19,931 nucleotides of DNA from Bacilli bacterium (GTDB lineage: Bacteria; Bacillota_I; Bacilli_A; RF39; UBA660), in the NCBI GenBank assembly GCA_022791215.1, contig JAAVYQ010000035.1, positions 1 through 19,931 of the forward strand, written 5' to 3'. Positions 8,124-14,333 of this stretch are shown in pieces; positions within the stretch are counted from its first letter, which is position 1; every line of letters starts with the position of its first letter. The notes beneath the pieces were generated by a model. That model saw nothing but the letters and a program-made list of their open reading frames with translations, did no database searches and had not been told where the DNA came from. The position numbers and the translations under genes are program-made.

Positions 8124-8615
8124 ATGGAAATACTAATAATAACGATAATATTCAGTGGAATATTATCTCTTTTGTACATACTAATAAAAATAAAACTTAA
8201 CAACAAAATATATAAAACATTAAAAGAAAAAATAGAAGAATACAAACAAAACAAAAAAGTAGTATTTTGCTATGTAGACGATGAATTTGGTTTTAAAAAC
8301 GATGTATACAGATATATAGAAATAAACGAAGAACATTTTATAGTAAGAGGTAAAAAATACAAAATTAACGAAATCAAAAACATAAAATACAAATTAGATA
8401 ACTTTAACATTAAATTAAGAGACAGTGTATACATAAAAATCATGTTTGAAATAATAAGTGATGTATACAAAATTGACTCCATGTACATAAGAACAGATTA
8501 TGTAATTTCTTTTGTACTTTTAATCGACTTAATTAAGAAAAATAACTTTGTTATAAATAAAGAACAGTTTAAGGAATTACTTAAGATTAAAGTCGACAAA
8601 ACCATCAAATTATAG
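8124..8615 (+). CDS. Hypothetical protein with one N-terminal membrane helix
   Basis: A 163-aa protein with a single N-terminal hydrophobic segment (about residues 3-22, IIFSGILSLLYILIKI) and a soluble basic remainder. The soluble part alternates short beta-like stretches (VVFCYVDDEFGFKN, YRYIEINEEHFIVRGKKYKI), perhaps a PH-like or bPH-type fold; that is a guess from the pattern only. I do not recognise the family. AGAAGGTGA precedes the ATG, 11 bases after rseP, so it is probably the last gene of the cdsA-rseP operon. No clear terminator follows; an imperfect hairpin at 8600-8638 has no T-run. Confidence 0.75.
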   Translation: MEILIITIIFSGILSLLYILIKIKLNNKIYKTLKEKIEEYKQNKKVVFCYVDDEFGFKNDVYRYIEINEEHFIVRGKKYKINEIKNIKYKLDNFNIKLRDSVYIKIMFEIISDVYKIDSMYIRTDYVISFVLLIDLIKKNNFVINKEQFKELLKIKVDKTIKL

Positions 8616-8636
8616 CATGGCGAACAAAATTTATGG

Positions 8637-8666
8637 TTGAAAAACTCCTATAAGAGATATTATAAT
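8637..8666 (+). promoter_or_regulatory. Promoter of the 122-aa orphan gene
   Basis: TTGAAA (8637-8642) and a perfect TATAAT (8661-8666) are separated by 18 bases, just before an AAGGAG site (8678-8683). Confidence 0.75.
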
Positions 8667-8690
8667 TAATTCATAATAAGGAGTAGGTAG

Positions 8691-9059
8691 ATGAATAGTT
8701 TTAGTAAAAATAAAAAAATTGTCGAAATATGTAAAAATTATTACAAAATAGTAAATTCATTATTATACGAAGGAGATAAAATTACACAAAATATTATTAG
8801 AATATATGAAGACTATATATTTAGTTTAGATATAATAACAAAAAGAGAAGTAGAAAAATTGCAAATAGTAGATAAAATCATGCTTAAATTTATAAGTGAT
8901 AGTAAATTTAAAAAAGAAATGTGCGAATACTTTTCTAACTTAAAAGTATCAAAAGCAGTAAACAATTTAGTAGAATTCGTAATGAATAAAATGATAGCAT
9001 TTGCAGAAGAGTACAAAGATTTCTATACAAGAAACATATACATACCTAGATGGATATAA
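8691..9059 (+). CDS. Hypothetical protein, 122 aa
   Basis: A small soluble protein that looks fully alpha-helical: repeated Lys/Ile/Glu-rich amphipathic stretches with no glycine-rich loop, no signal peptide and no membrane helix. I find no known motif. It has a strong promoter, an AAGGAG site eight bases before ATG and a terminator overlapping its stop, so it is a complete single-gene unit, which supports it as real. Its T-ending codons (AAT, GAT, ATT) differ from those of rseP upstream. Confidence 0.72.
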   Translation: MNSFSKNKKIVEICKNYYKIVNSLLYEGDKITQNIIRIYEDYIFSLDIITKREVEKLQIVDKIMLKFISDSKFKKEMCEYFSNLKVSKAVNNLVEFVMNKMIAFAEEYKDFYTRNIYIPRWI

Positions 9060-9075
9060 TACATCTAGTTTTTTT
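9046..9075 (+). terminator. Terminator of the 122-aa gene
   Basis: CTAGATG (9046-9052) pairs with CATCTAG (9062-9068), with the stop codon in the loop, then seven T. Confidence 0.85.
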
Positions 9076-9102
9076 GACTTAAAAAAAGATTCATAATAAA
9101 CT
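9074..9102 (+). promoter_or_regulatory. Candidate promoter of the 23-codon ORF
   Basis: TTGACT (9074-9079), 17-base spacer, TAAACT (9097-9102). The -35 uses the last T of the preceding terminator T-run. It would start RNA near 9109, about 15 bases before a small ORF. Confidence 0.5.
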
Positions 9103-9124
9103 AATGACCTGAAATGAGGTAATT

Positions 9125-9196
9125 ATGAATAAAAACGAAGAACTGCAAGAAACAAGAAAAATAAGAGAAGACTTAGACAAAAACATCAAAAATTAA
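9125..9196 (+). CDS. Possible small protein, 23 aa
   Basis: An ORF of 23 codons reading MNKNEELQETRKIREDLDKN then IKN. It has its own candidate promoter and GAGGT (9116-9120) four bases before ATG, a little close. The peptide is highly charged and would form one amphipathic helix, with no hydrophobic segment. It lies alone in the 225-base gap between two orphan genes, and the promoter of the next gene follows. It could be a genuine microprotein or a chance ORF in A-rich DNA; length alone cannot tell. Confidence 0.4.
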   Translation: MNKNEELQETRKIREDLDKNIKN

Positions 9197-9221
9197 AAAG
9201 TACAAAATAAAACGCTTTCTC

Positions 9222-9250
9222 TTGACTTTGGTAACATTTTATGGTACAAT
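9222..9250 (+). promoter_or_regulatory. Promoter of the 101-aa orphan gene
   Basis: TTGACT (9222-9227), 17-base spacer and extended -10 (TGG then TACAAT at 9245-9250). Close to consensus. Confidence 0.85.
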
Positions 9251-9284
9251 TATATCAGTTAATAAATAAAGAGGGGGTTTATTT

Positions 9285-9590
9285 ATGGAAACGGTAAAAG
9301 AATATAACGAAATGATACGTTATTACGAAGAAAAAAGTAAAGATAATAGCATAACTGATTTAAGTACTTATGACTTAATAATAGACAGCCTAAACTATTT
9401 TATCCAAATTAGGAACGAATTAGCAAGAAGCATAATGCAAAGAAAATCATGGGAAAAATACTTAAATGCGATAGAAAAGCAAACATTTTTAGACTTAGGA
9501 GGAAGTCCTGAAATATACTCACTTACTACCGAAGAGTTGGTAGCAGTTAATATTAATGACAGAGATGAAACAAAAAGGATAAAACTTTAA
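9285..9590 (+). CDS. Hypothetical protein, 101 aa
   Basis: A soluble, mostly helical 101-aa protein. The N-terminal two-thirds form helices (EYNEMIRYYEEKSKD, LIIDSLNYFIQIRNELARSI) and the C-terminal part holds FLDLGGSPEIYSLTTEELV. I do not recognise the family. Expression signals are strong: a near-consensus promoter, GAGGGGG (9271-9277) before the ATG and a terminator at the stop. Such a set usually marks a well-expressed gene, so this orphan may matter to the cell. It is the last of the small single-gene units before argS. Confidence 0.75.
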   Translation: METVKEYNEMIRYYEEKSKDNSITDLSTYDLIIDSLNYFIQIRNELARSIMQRKSWEKYLNAIEKQTFLDLGGSPEIYSLTTEELVAVNINDRDETKRIKL

Positions 9591-9626
9591 AAATGATTTA
9601 TGAACAGTAGAGTTTTATCTTTTTTT
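9578..9626 (+). terminator. Terminator of the 101-aa gene
   Basis: GATAAAACT (9578-9586) pairs with AGTTTTATC (9611-9619), with a long 24-base loop that holds the stop codon, then seven T. The long loop lowers confidence a little. Confidence 0.7.
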
Positions 9627-9652
9627 ATGATAATATAAATTTGGTGATAAAA

Positions 9653-11320
9653 ATGATTAAAGAAATAACAAAAATTCTAGAGCCAATATTTTCAGCAATG
9701 GACTTATCCGACTATTTAAGAATTTCATACAGTGATAAAGCAGACTTACAAATTAATAGTGTATTCCAAATCGCAAAAGACAAAGGAAAGAATCCAATAG
9801 AAATAGGTGAAGAAATAGTTAAAAAAATTAATGAAATGAATGCATTTGAAGATTATTTTAAAAGTGTAGAATTCGTTAAACCAGGCTTTATAAATATTTT
9901 TTATAGTGATAAATTTATAAATCAGTATATTAGAGAAGAAAAATATAAAGATTCAACTAACAAAAATGAAGTTTACTTTTTAGACTATGGTGGTCCTAAT
10001 ATAGCCAAGCCTCTACATATAGGACATTTAAGACCTGCAATTATTGGAGAAAGTTTTAAAAGAATATTAGAATATAAAGGATATAAGACCATAGGAGATG
10101 TTCATTTAGGCGATTATGGACTTCAAATCGGGCAAGTCATATACGGGATACTAAGTGACAATAAAAATCAAGATGACATTGACATAGACTATCTTAACTA
10201 TATATATCCTAAAATGAGTGCTCTATGCAAAGAAGACGAAGAAGTTTATGAGAAATGTAAGAAAATTACTTATGATTTTCAACATGGCCAATATAAAGAT
10301 TTATACGCTAAAATAAAAGAAGTAAGTCTATCAGATATAAAAAGATTATACAATTATTTAGATGTTGTAGGATTTGATTTATGGCTAGGAGAAAGTGATT
10401 GTGAACCATTTATAGCAGATCTTATGCAAATTTTAGAAGATAAAAACTTATTATACTTAGATAAAGGCGCTAAAATCGTAAATGTTAAAAGAGACGATGA
10501 CAATAAAGAAATGCCTCCTTGCATGATACTCAGTAGTGATGGTACTTATATGTATGCCACAAGTGATCTAGCAGCCATTCTAGATAGGGTAAAAACATAT
10601 AAACCTAGTTACATTTTGTATTTTACTGATGCAAGACAATCCCTTCATTTTGAACAAGTTTTCAGAGTTGCAAAAAAGAGTGGAATATGTGCTGACACTA
10701 AATTAGAACACTTACCTTTTGGAACAATAAATGGAAGTGATGGAAAACCATTTAAAACTAGAAGTGGTGGAACTTTAAAGTTAGATGAATTAATTAAAGA
10801 AGTTAAAGAAAGTTTTATTTCTAAAAGAGAAGAAAACAAAAATATGAGTGAAAGCGATATTGATAAAATAACTAATGCTATTATTAAATTTGCAGATTTA
10901 CAAAACAATAGAGAGAAAAGTTATAACTTTGACATAAATAAATTTAGTGATGTAAGCGGAAAAACTGGACCATACATACTATATAGTGCACTTAGAATTA
11001 AAAGAATTATAGATTCCAATAATGTTCCTGTCGAATTAAGTGATAACATATATAACGAAATAGATAGAAGTTTAAGAGTAAAATTAATGGAATTAGACAA
11101 ATACTTAACTAAAGCTATAGATGACAGATTACCTTCTTATATAGCCGAATATGTATATGACCTCTGCAATGTAGTAAATAGTTTTTATGAAAATATTAAC
11201 ATAAGCAAATTAGACGATGAGAACATTAAAAATGACTATATTTTCATATTAAATAAAGTATACAAAGTAATAGAAGAATGCTTAAAAATGCTTATCATTG
11301 ACATACCTAGCCACATGTAA
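9653..11320 (+). CDS. argS: Arginine--tRNA ligase
   Basis: A class I aminoacyl-tRNA synthetase, 555 aa, charging tRNA-Arg. An N-terminal additional domain (residues 1 to about 105) leads to GGPNIAKPLHIGHLRPA, with HIGH at 122-125. The SDGTYMYATSDLAAI segment is typical of ArgRS, as is the lack of a canonical KMSKS loop (here GKPFKTRSGGTLKLDELI). The C-terminal helical anticodon-binding domain has GPYILYSALRIKRI and ends IDIPSHM. GGTGA (9643-9647) lies five bases before ATG 9653; upstream TTG 9641 and GTG 9644 fall in or before that site. Many codons end in T, unlike cdsA, rseP or uvrC. No clear promoter; TGATAATAT (9628-9636) is possible. It converges on a tRNA-Arg gene. Confidence 0.96.
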   Translation: MIKEITKILEPIFSAMDLSDYLRISYSDKADLQINSVFQIAKDKGKNPIEIGEEIVKKINEMNAFEDYFKSVEFVKPGFINIFYSDKFINQYIREEKYKDSTNKNEVYFLDYGGPNIAKPLHIGHLRPAIIGESFKRILEYKGYKTIGDVHLGDYGLQIGQVIYGILSDNKNQDDIDIDYLNYIYPKMSALCKEDEEVYEKCKKITYDFQHGQYKDLYAKIKEVSLSDIKRLYNYLDVVGFDLWLGESDCEPFIADLMQILEDKNLLYLDKGAKIVNVKRDDDNKEMPPCMILSSDGTYMYATSDLAAILDRVKTYKPSYILYFTDARQSLHFEQVFRVAKKSGICADTKLEHLPFGTINGSDGKPFKTRSGGTLKLDELIKEVKESFISKREENKNMSESDIDKITNAIIKFADLQNNREKSYNFDINKFSDVSGKTGPYILYSALRIKRIIDSNNVPVELSDNIYNEIDRSLRVKLMELDKYLTKAIDDRLPSYIAEYVYDLCNVVNSFYENINISKLDDENIKNDYIFILNKVYKVIEECLKMLIIDIPSHM

Positions 11321-11333
11321 TTTTATAAACTAA

Positions 11334-11368
11334 AAATACTAAGTAATTTACAACGTTACTTAGTATTT
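11334..11368. terminator. Bidirectional terminator between argS and tRNA-Arg
   Basis: AAATACTAAGTAA (11334-11346) and TTACTTAGTATTT (11356-11368) form a perfect 13-bp stem with a 9-base loop. The T-run is better on the minus strand, so it serves the tRNA at least as well as argS. Confidence 0.85.
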
Positions 11369-11379
11369 ATTCTTTACAA

Positions 11380-11455
11380 TGGCGTTTCCGATAGGATTCG
11401 GACCTACGACCTACCCCTTAGGAGGGGGTTGCTCTTCCAGCTGAGCTACGGAAAC
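11380..11455 (-). tRNA. tRNA-Arg, anticodon CCU
   Basis: The minus strand folds as a 76-base tRNA with encoded CCA. Acceptor: GTTTCCG with CGGAAAC, discriminator G. D arm: GCTC, an 8-base loop with GG, GAGC. Anticodon arm: ACCCC, loop CTCCTAA, GGGGT, so the anticodon is CCU, reading AGG (Arg). T arm: GTAGG, loop TCCGAAT, CCTAT. The T-loop has C at position 55 (complement of g11401), where nearly all tRNAs have U that becomes pseudouridine. The rest of the fold is sound. AGG is rare beside AGA in this window, so this is a minor isoacceptor. Confidence 0.96.
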
Positions 11456-11464
11456 ATCAAAAAC

Positions 11465-11473
11465 ATTATAACA
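11465..11473 (-). promoter_or_regulatory. Extended -10 of the tRNA-Arg gene
   Basis: On the minus strand this reads TGTTATAAT, a consensus extended -10 nine bases before the tRNA. No good -35 was found. Confidence 0.7.
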
Positions 11474-11511
11474 TTTTTTCTTCAATTCGTGTATTACTTT
11501 TTAGTAAAATT

Positions 11512-11549
11512 TTGAATTTTTTGTGAAAATCATTATAAAATGTGATAAA
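11512..11549 (+). promoter_or_regulatory. Promoter region of the HD-domain gene
   Basis: Two overlapping choices: TTGAAT (11512-11517) with TATAAA (11534-11539), spacer 16, or TTGTGA (11521-11526) with GATAAA (11544-11549), spacer 17. I cannot choose between them. Confidence 0.5.
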
Positions 11550-11590
11550 ATAGAATATGGTTAAAATGAATAAGGAGTAATAAAACAATT

Positions 11591-12154
11591 ATGATAGATA
11601 ATAATTTAGAATTTCAAGACATAATAAAAGACTTAATAAATAACGATAAAGTACAAGAAATGAAAAAATTTAGACAACATTGTGACACCAGTTGTTATGA
11701 TCATTGCTATACAGCATCCCGTTGTTCATACAAAATATGCAAAAAATTAGGATGGGACTACAAATCAGCAGCAAGAGCAGCCATGCTTCATGATTTGTTC
11801 TTATACGATTGGCGAGAAAAAAGTGATAGAAAAGGATTTCATGCATTCACACATCCAACAACAGCAAAAGAAAATGCAAGCAAATTATTCCAACTTAGCG
11901 AAAAAGAAAAAAACATAATAGAAACACATATGTGGCCATTAACAGTTCAATTCCCAAAATATAAAGAAGGATTACTTTTAACATTCATAGACAAATACTG
12001 TGCAATAACAGAAAGTGGAAAATACGTGAAAAAGAACTTAAAAAGTAATGCATATTTCAAATATGCATACCTTCTACTAGGATTTATTATTCTCAGTTTA
12101 AATAAATGGGGAAAAGTAGTAATTGTTTCTATCATTAGAAGTAGTATGTTTTAG
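11591..12154 (+). CDS. HD-domain phosphohydrolase-like protein
   Basis: A 187-aa protein with an HD metal-dependent phosphohydrolase core: H38, the H67-D68 pair in AAMLHDLFLYDW, the GFHAFTHP segment, and a later Asp in TFIDKYCA. The FLYDWR...HAFTHP pattern is typical of a small HD family common in Clostridia and Bacilli; substrate unknown, nucleotides or cyclic nucleotides being usual for HD enzymes. Five Cys cluster at residues 31-50, an unusual density. The C-terminal 35 residues include a hydrophobic stretch (YLLLGFIILSL). AAGGAG (11572-11577) lies 13 bases before ATG, longer than elsewhere in the window, but no better in-frame start exists. Terminators flank it. Confidence 0.85.
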   Translation: MIDNNLEFQDIIKDLINNDKVQEMKKFRQHCDTSCYDHCYTASRCSYKICKKLGWDYKSAARAAMLHDLFLYDWREKSDRKGFHAFTHPTTAKENASKLFQLSEKEKNIIETHMWPLTVQFPKYKEGLLLTFIDKYCAITESGKYVKKNLKSNAYFKYAYLLLGFIILSLNKWGKVVIVSIIRSSMF

Positions 12155-12178
12155 TTAGCGACAAAAGCTAACTTTTTT
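12153..12178 (+). terminator. Terminator of the HD-domain gene
   Basis: AGTTAGC (12153-12159) pairs with GCTAACT (12167-12173) around GACAAAA, then a T-run to 12178. Confidence 0.88.
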
Positions 12179-12199
12179 CTTTAATTTTTCAAATTTATA

Positions 12200-12208
12200 T
12201 GTTACTAT
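12200..12208 (+). promoter_or_regulatory. Possible extended -10 for the two-TM gene
   Basis: TGTTACTAT (12200-12208) is an extended -10 located about 20 bases before the preferred start at 12229. The -35 is weak. Confidence 0.4.
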
Positions 12209-12228
12209 TAAAACAAGATAGGAGAAAT

Positions 12229-12861
12229 ATGAAAAAGATTAATGAATGGTGGACCAATATAAAAAAATATAACTTTGAAGAAGCGGCTAAAATATTAGAC
12301 TCATTCGAAAAAGATCATAGAGAAAAAGGCTATGTACAATTTGAAGTTTATAAGCCTAGTGAACAAGAAGAAAAGATGATAAAAATTGTAAAAATAGTAA
12401 TAGTTGCATTAATAACAGCAAGTTTCCTTCTAATATCAAGTTTCATATACAAAGAATTTAACCAATCAGGTTTCGAATATTATATAATAATTTTCTTTGT
12501 ATTTATAGGCATAAGTATTACTCTGTGTTTACTATTCCCTGACAAAACAAAATATGTTGAATCGGTAAAAGTCAGTGAAAACGATATAATAATAAAATTA
12601 CAAGACACTAAAAAATATAAAGACAAAGTTTATAAATATGATTTTAAAAATTGCACATTAGATTTTAAAAGGCATTATCACAGAAAAAGTGAAAATGGAA
12701 CATCAGATGAAGATGGCACGAACATAATAATAAATGGCAACAAGTTTCTCATAAAAAACACATATAAAAATATAGAATTAAACATATTTAAAATATATGT
12801 AACAGCGCTTAAAAATGGTATAAATGCAAGAGAAGAACTTGCAAAAATATATAAATGGTAA
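12229..12861 (+). CDS. Hypothetical two-TM membrane protein
   Basis: A 210-aa protein. Residues 1-50 are soluble and helical (WWTNIKKYNFEEAAKIL). Two hydrophobic helices follow at about 51-73 and 84-103, then a soluble C-terminal domain with beta-like stretches (VESVKVSENDIIIKLQD, TNIIINGNKFLIKN). This resembles small YcxB-like proteins in layout, but I see no sequence motif that proves it. I start at ATG 12229, preceded by AGGAG (12220-12224); an ATG at 12199 overlaps the probable -10. The stop overlaps the ribosome binding site of the nucleotidyltransferase gene, so the two are likely co-transcribed. Confidence 0.72.
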   Translation: MKKINEWWTNIKKYNFEEAAKILDSFEKDHREKGYVQFEVYKPSEQEEKMIKIVKIVIVALITASFLLISSFIYKEFNQSGFEYYIIIFFVFIGISITLCLLFPDKTKYVESVKVSENDIIIKLQDTKKYKDKVYKYDFKNCTLDFKRHYHRKSENGTSDEDGTNIIINGNKFLIKNTYKNIELNIFKIYVTALKNGINAREELAKIYKW

Positions 12862-12874
12862 AGGAGAAGAAAAA

Positions 12875-13780
12875 ATGGAAAAGAAAGAATTAACATTATT
12901 AGTAATGGCTGCTGGAATGGGCAGCAGATTTGGAGGGCTAAAGCAAATCGAACCAATGGGTCCTAACGGAGAGTTTTTAATTGATTACTCAGTGTACGAT
13001 GCAATAAAAGCAGGATTTGACAAAATAGTATTTATAATAAAAGAAGAAAACTATGATTTATTTAAAAGTACAATAGGAAAAAGAGTAGAAGACAAAATAA
13101 AAACAGAATATGTATTTCAAAAAGACGATGAGTTACCAAAAGGATGCATAATAGTAGAAAACAGAGAAAAGCCATGGGGAACAGCGCATGCTATATGGTG
13201 TGCTAGAAACAACATAAAAGGACCATTTGCAATTGTAAACGGAGATGACTTCTATGGTTACGATGCATATAAAGTAATGGTGGATTTTTTAAAAACAAAA
13301 ATTGAAAAAGAATATGCATTAGTTGGATACCAAGTAAAAAATACATTAACAGAAAATGGAGCAGTAAAAAGAGGTGTATGCGAAGAAGAAGAAGGATACC
13401 TAACCAGTCTAATAGAAAGTAACGTAAAAGAAGAAAACGGAAAAATTATTGCTACACCATTAGATGGCCGTGAATCATTTGAAGTTAATGAAAACACACT
13501 TGTATCTATGAATATGTTAGGATTTGACACTTCAATATTTGAATACATAGACAAAACATTTAAAGACTTCCAAGACAAAAATAAAAATAACCTAACCAAA
13601 TGTGAATATCTCATCCCAGACGTATTAGAAAAAACAACGATAGAAGGTATAAGCAAAACAAAAGTTCTCAATACAGTAGCAAAATGGGAAGGAGTTACTT
13701 ACAAAGAAGATAAAGAACCAGTACAAAAAAGTATCAAAAAAAGAATAGAAGATGGCGAATATCCAAAAAATCTTTGGTAG
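12875..13780 (+). CDS. Sugar-phosphate nucleotidyltransferase family protein
   Basis: A 301-aa protein with the Rossmann-like nucleotidyltransferase fold. The nucleotide-binding loop is MAAGMGSRFGGLKQ (residues 11-24) with Arg18 and Lys23 in the usual places. GTAHAIWCA and AIVNGDDFYG follow, the latter giving the metal-binding Asp pair. The family makes NDP-sugars or NDP-alcohols from NTP and a phosphorylated substrate; I cannot tell the substrate. The C-terminal segment (VAKWEGVTYKEDKEPV) is typical of an uncharacterised subgroup in gut Bacillota. AAAGGAG (12860-12866) lies before ATG 12875. No licD, glycosyltransferase or phosphotransferase partner is nearby. Confidence 0.88.
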   Translation: MEKKELTLLVMAAGMGSRFGGLKQIEPMGPNGEFLIDYSVYDAIKAGFDKIVFIIKEENYDLFKSTIGKRVEDKIKTEYVFQKDDELPKGCIIVENREKPWGTAHAIWCARNNIKGPFAIVNGDDFYGYDAYKVMVDFLKTKIEKEYALVGYQVKNTLTENGAVKRGVCEEEEGYLTSLIESNVKEENGKIIATPLDGRESFEVNENTLVSMNMLGFDTSIFEYIDKTFKDFQDKNKNNLTKCEYLIPDVLEKTTIEGISKTKVLNTVAKWEGVTYKEDKEPVQKSIKKRIEDGEYPKNLW

Positions 13781-13864
13781 TTTGGTGCTTTTTAAAGTAC
13801 AAACCCTTAACATAATAATTCTTAATAAGAGAAAAGATTTTTTAAAAGAAATAGATATAATTAC

Positions 13865-13906
13865 AAAAAAACGCTATAAGTTAAACCTAACTTACAGTAT
13901 TTTTTT
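13865..13906 (+). terminator. Probable terminator of the nucleotidyltransferase operon
   Basis: In the 258-base gap after the nucleotidyltransferase gene, a run of A, then GCTATAAGTTA, pairs imperfectly with TAACTTACAGT and a T-run (13900-13906), loop AACC. The innermost TAAGTTA/TAACTTA is perfect; outer pairs have two mismatches. Apart from this and the promoter at 13973, I see nothing else in the gap. Confidence 0.65.
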
Positions 13907-13972
13907 GTAGAACAAAATTTCCTTAAATAAAAACAAAATGAAAAATATAAAAAATTAGACTAATAAAATTTC

Positions 13973-14001
13973 TTGACTATTAACATCACAAGAGATAAAA
14001 T
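13973..14001 (+). promoter_or_regulatory. Promoter of the arsR-nifS-nifU operon
   Basis: TTGACT (13973-13978), 17-base spacer, TAAAAT (13996-14001). A palindromic operator lies just after the -10. Confidence 0.85.
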
Positions 14002-14004
14002 GAA

Positions 14005-14026
14005 TATATGAACAAACGCTCATATA
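14005..14026 (+). promoter_or_regulatory. ArsR/SmtB-type operator
   Basis: TATATGAAC (14005-14013) and GCTCATATA (14018-14026) are inverted repeats of 9 bases with one mismatch around AAAC. The layout matches known ArsR/SmtB operators of the form ATATGAACA then TTCATAT. It covers the transcription start region between the -10 and the ribosome binding site, so a bound repressor would block RNA polymerase. Autoregulation by the adjacent arsR gene is the simplest reading and is an inference. Confidence 0.75.
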
Positions 14027-14038
14027 AAAGGAGAAAAT

Positions 14039-14326
14039 ATGCATACTAAAATCAATATAAGAGAATTATCTATGTTTTTCAAAGTTTTTAGTGATGAGAC
14101 AAGACTCAAAATACTTGGAACATTGCTAGATTCCGATAAATGCGTTTGTGAAATTGCAAATGCAATAAATATCAGTCCATCGGCAGTAAGTCACCAATTA
14201 AAACTATTAAGAACACTAAATTTGGTTAAAACTAATAAAAATGGACAAAATGTTACATATGGAGTAAGTGACGAACACATAAAAATTATTTTAGAATACG
14301 GAATAGAACATATAAACGAAAGGTAG
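14039..14326 (+). CDS. ArsR/SmtB-family metal-responsive repressor
   Basis: A 95-aa winged-helix regulator. The fold is clear: FKVFSDETRLKILGTLL, then CEIANAINISPSAVSHQLKLL as recognition helix, then the wing (NGQNVTYGVSD). Two metal-site signatures are present. C35-V36-C37 matches the CVC of the alpha-3 site in ArsR/CadC. In the last helix D78, H80, H91 and E94 have the spacing D-x-H-x10-H-x2-E, that of the alpha-5 zinc site of SmtB. So zinc or a similar ion is a likely signal, though not proven. AAGGAG lies five bases before ATG. It leads the operon with nifS, seven bases downstream, and an operator overlaps its start of transcription. Confidence 0.92.
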   Translation: MHTKINIRELSMFFKVFSDETRLKILGTLLDSDKCVCEIANAINISPSAVSHQLKLLRTLNLVKTNKNGQNVTYGVSDEHIKIILEYGIEHINER

Positions 14327-14333
14327 TGAACAA

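Noticed and set aside
8600..8638. Hairpin AACCAT...ATGGTT after the gene at 8124-8615 as terminator
   Set aside because: The stem has a bulge and a long loop and no T-run follows; the right arm overlaps the next -35, so it could also be an operator, but one copy is not enough.
9591..9652. T-box or other riboswitch before argS
   Set aside because: Only about 60 bases, mostly the preceding terminator; no room and no T-box sequence.
12199..12228. ATG start at 12199 for the two-TM protein
   Set aside because: It overlaps the probable extended -10 and lacks a ribosome site; ATG 12229 has AGGAG.
13780..13804. Hairpin GTTTG...CAAAC after the nucleotidyltransferase gene
   Set aside because: It has a bulge, a tiny loop and no T-run; the hairpin at 13865-13906 is the better terminator.
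13856..13861. Perfect TATAAT in the 13781-14038 gap, as a promoter for a small RNA
   Set aside because: No -35 or extended TG, and the RNA would start in the terminator stem.
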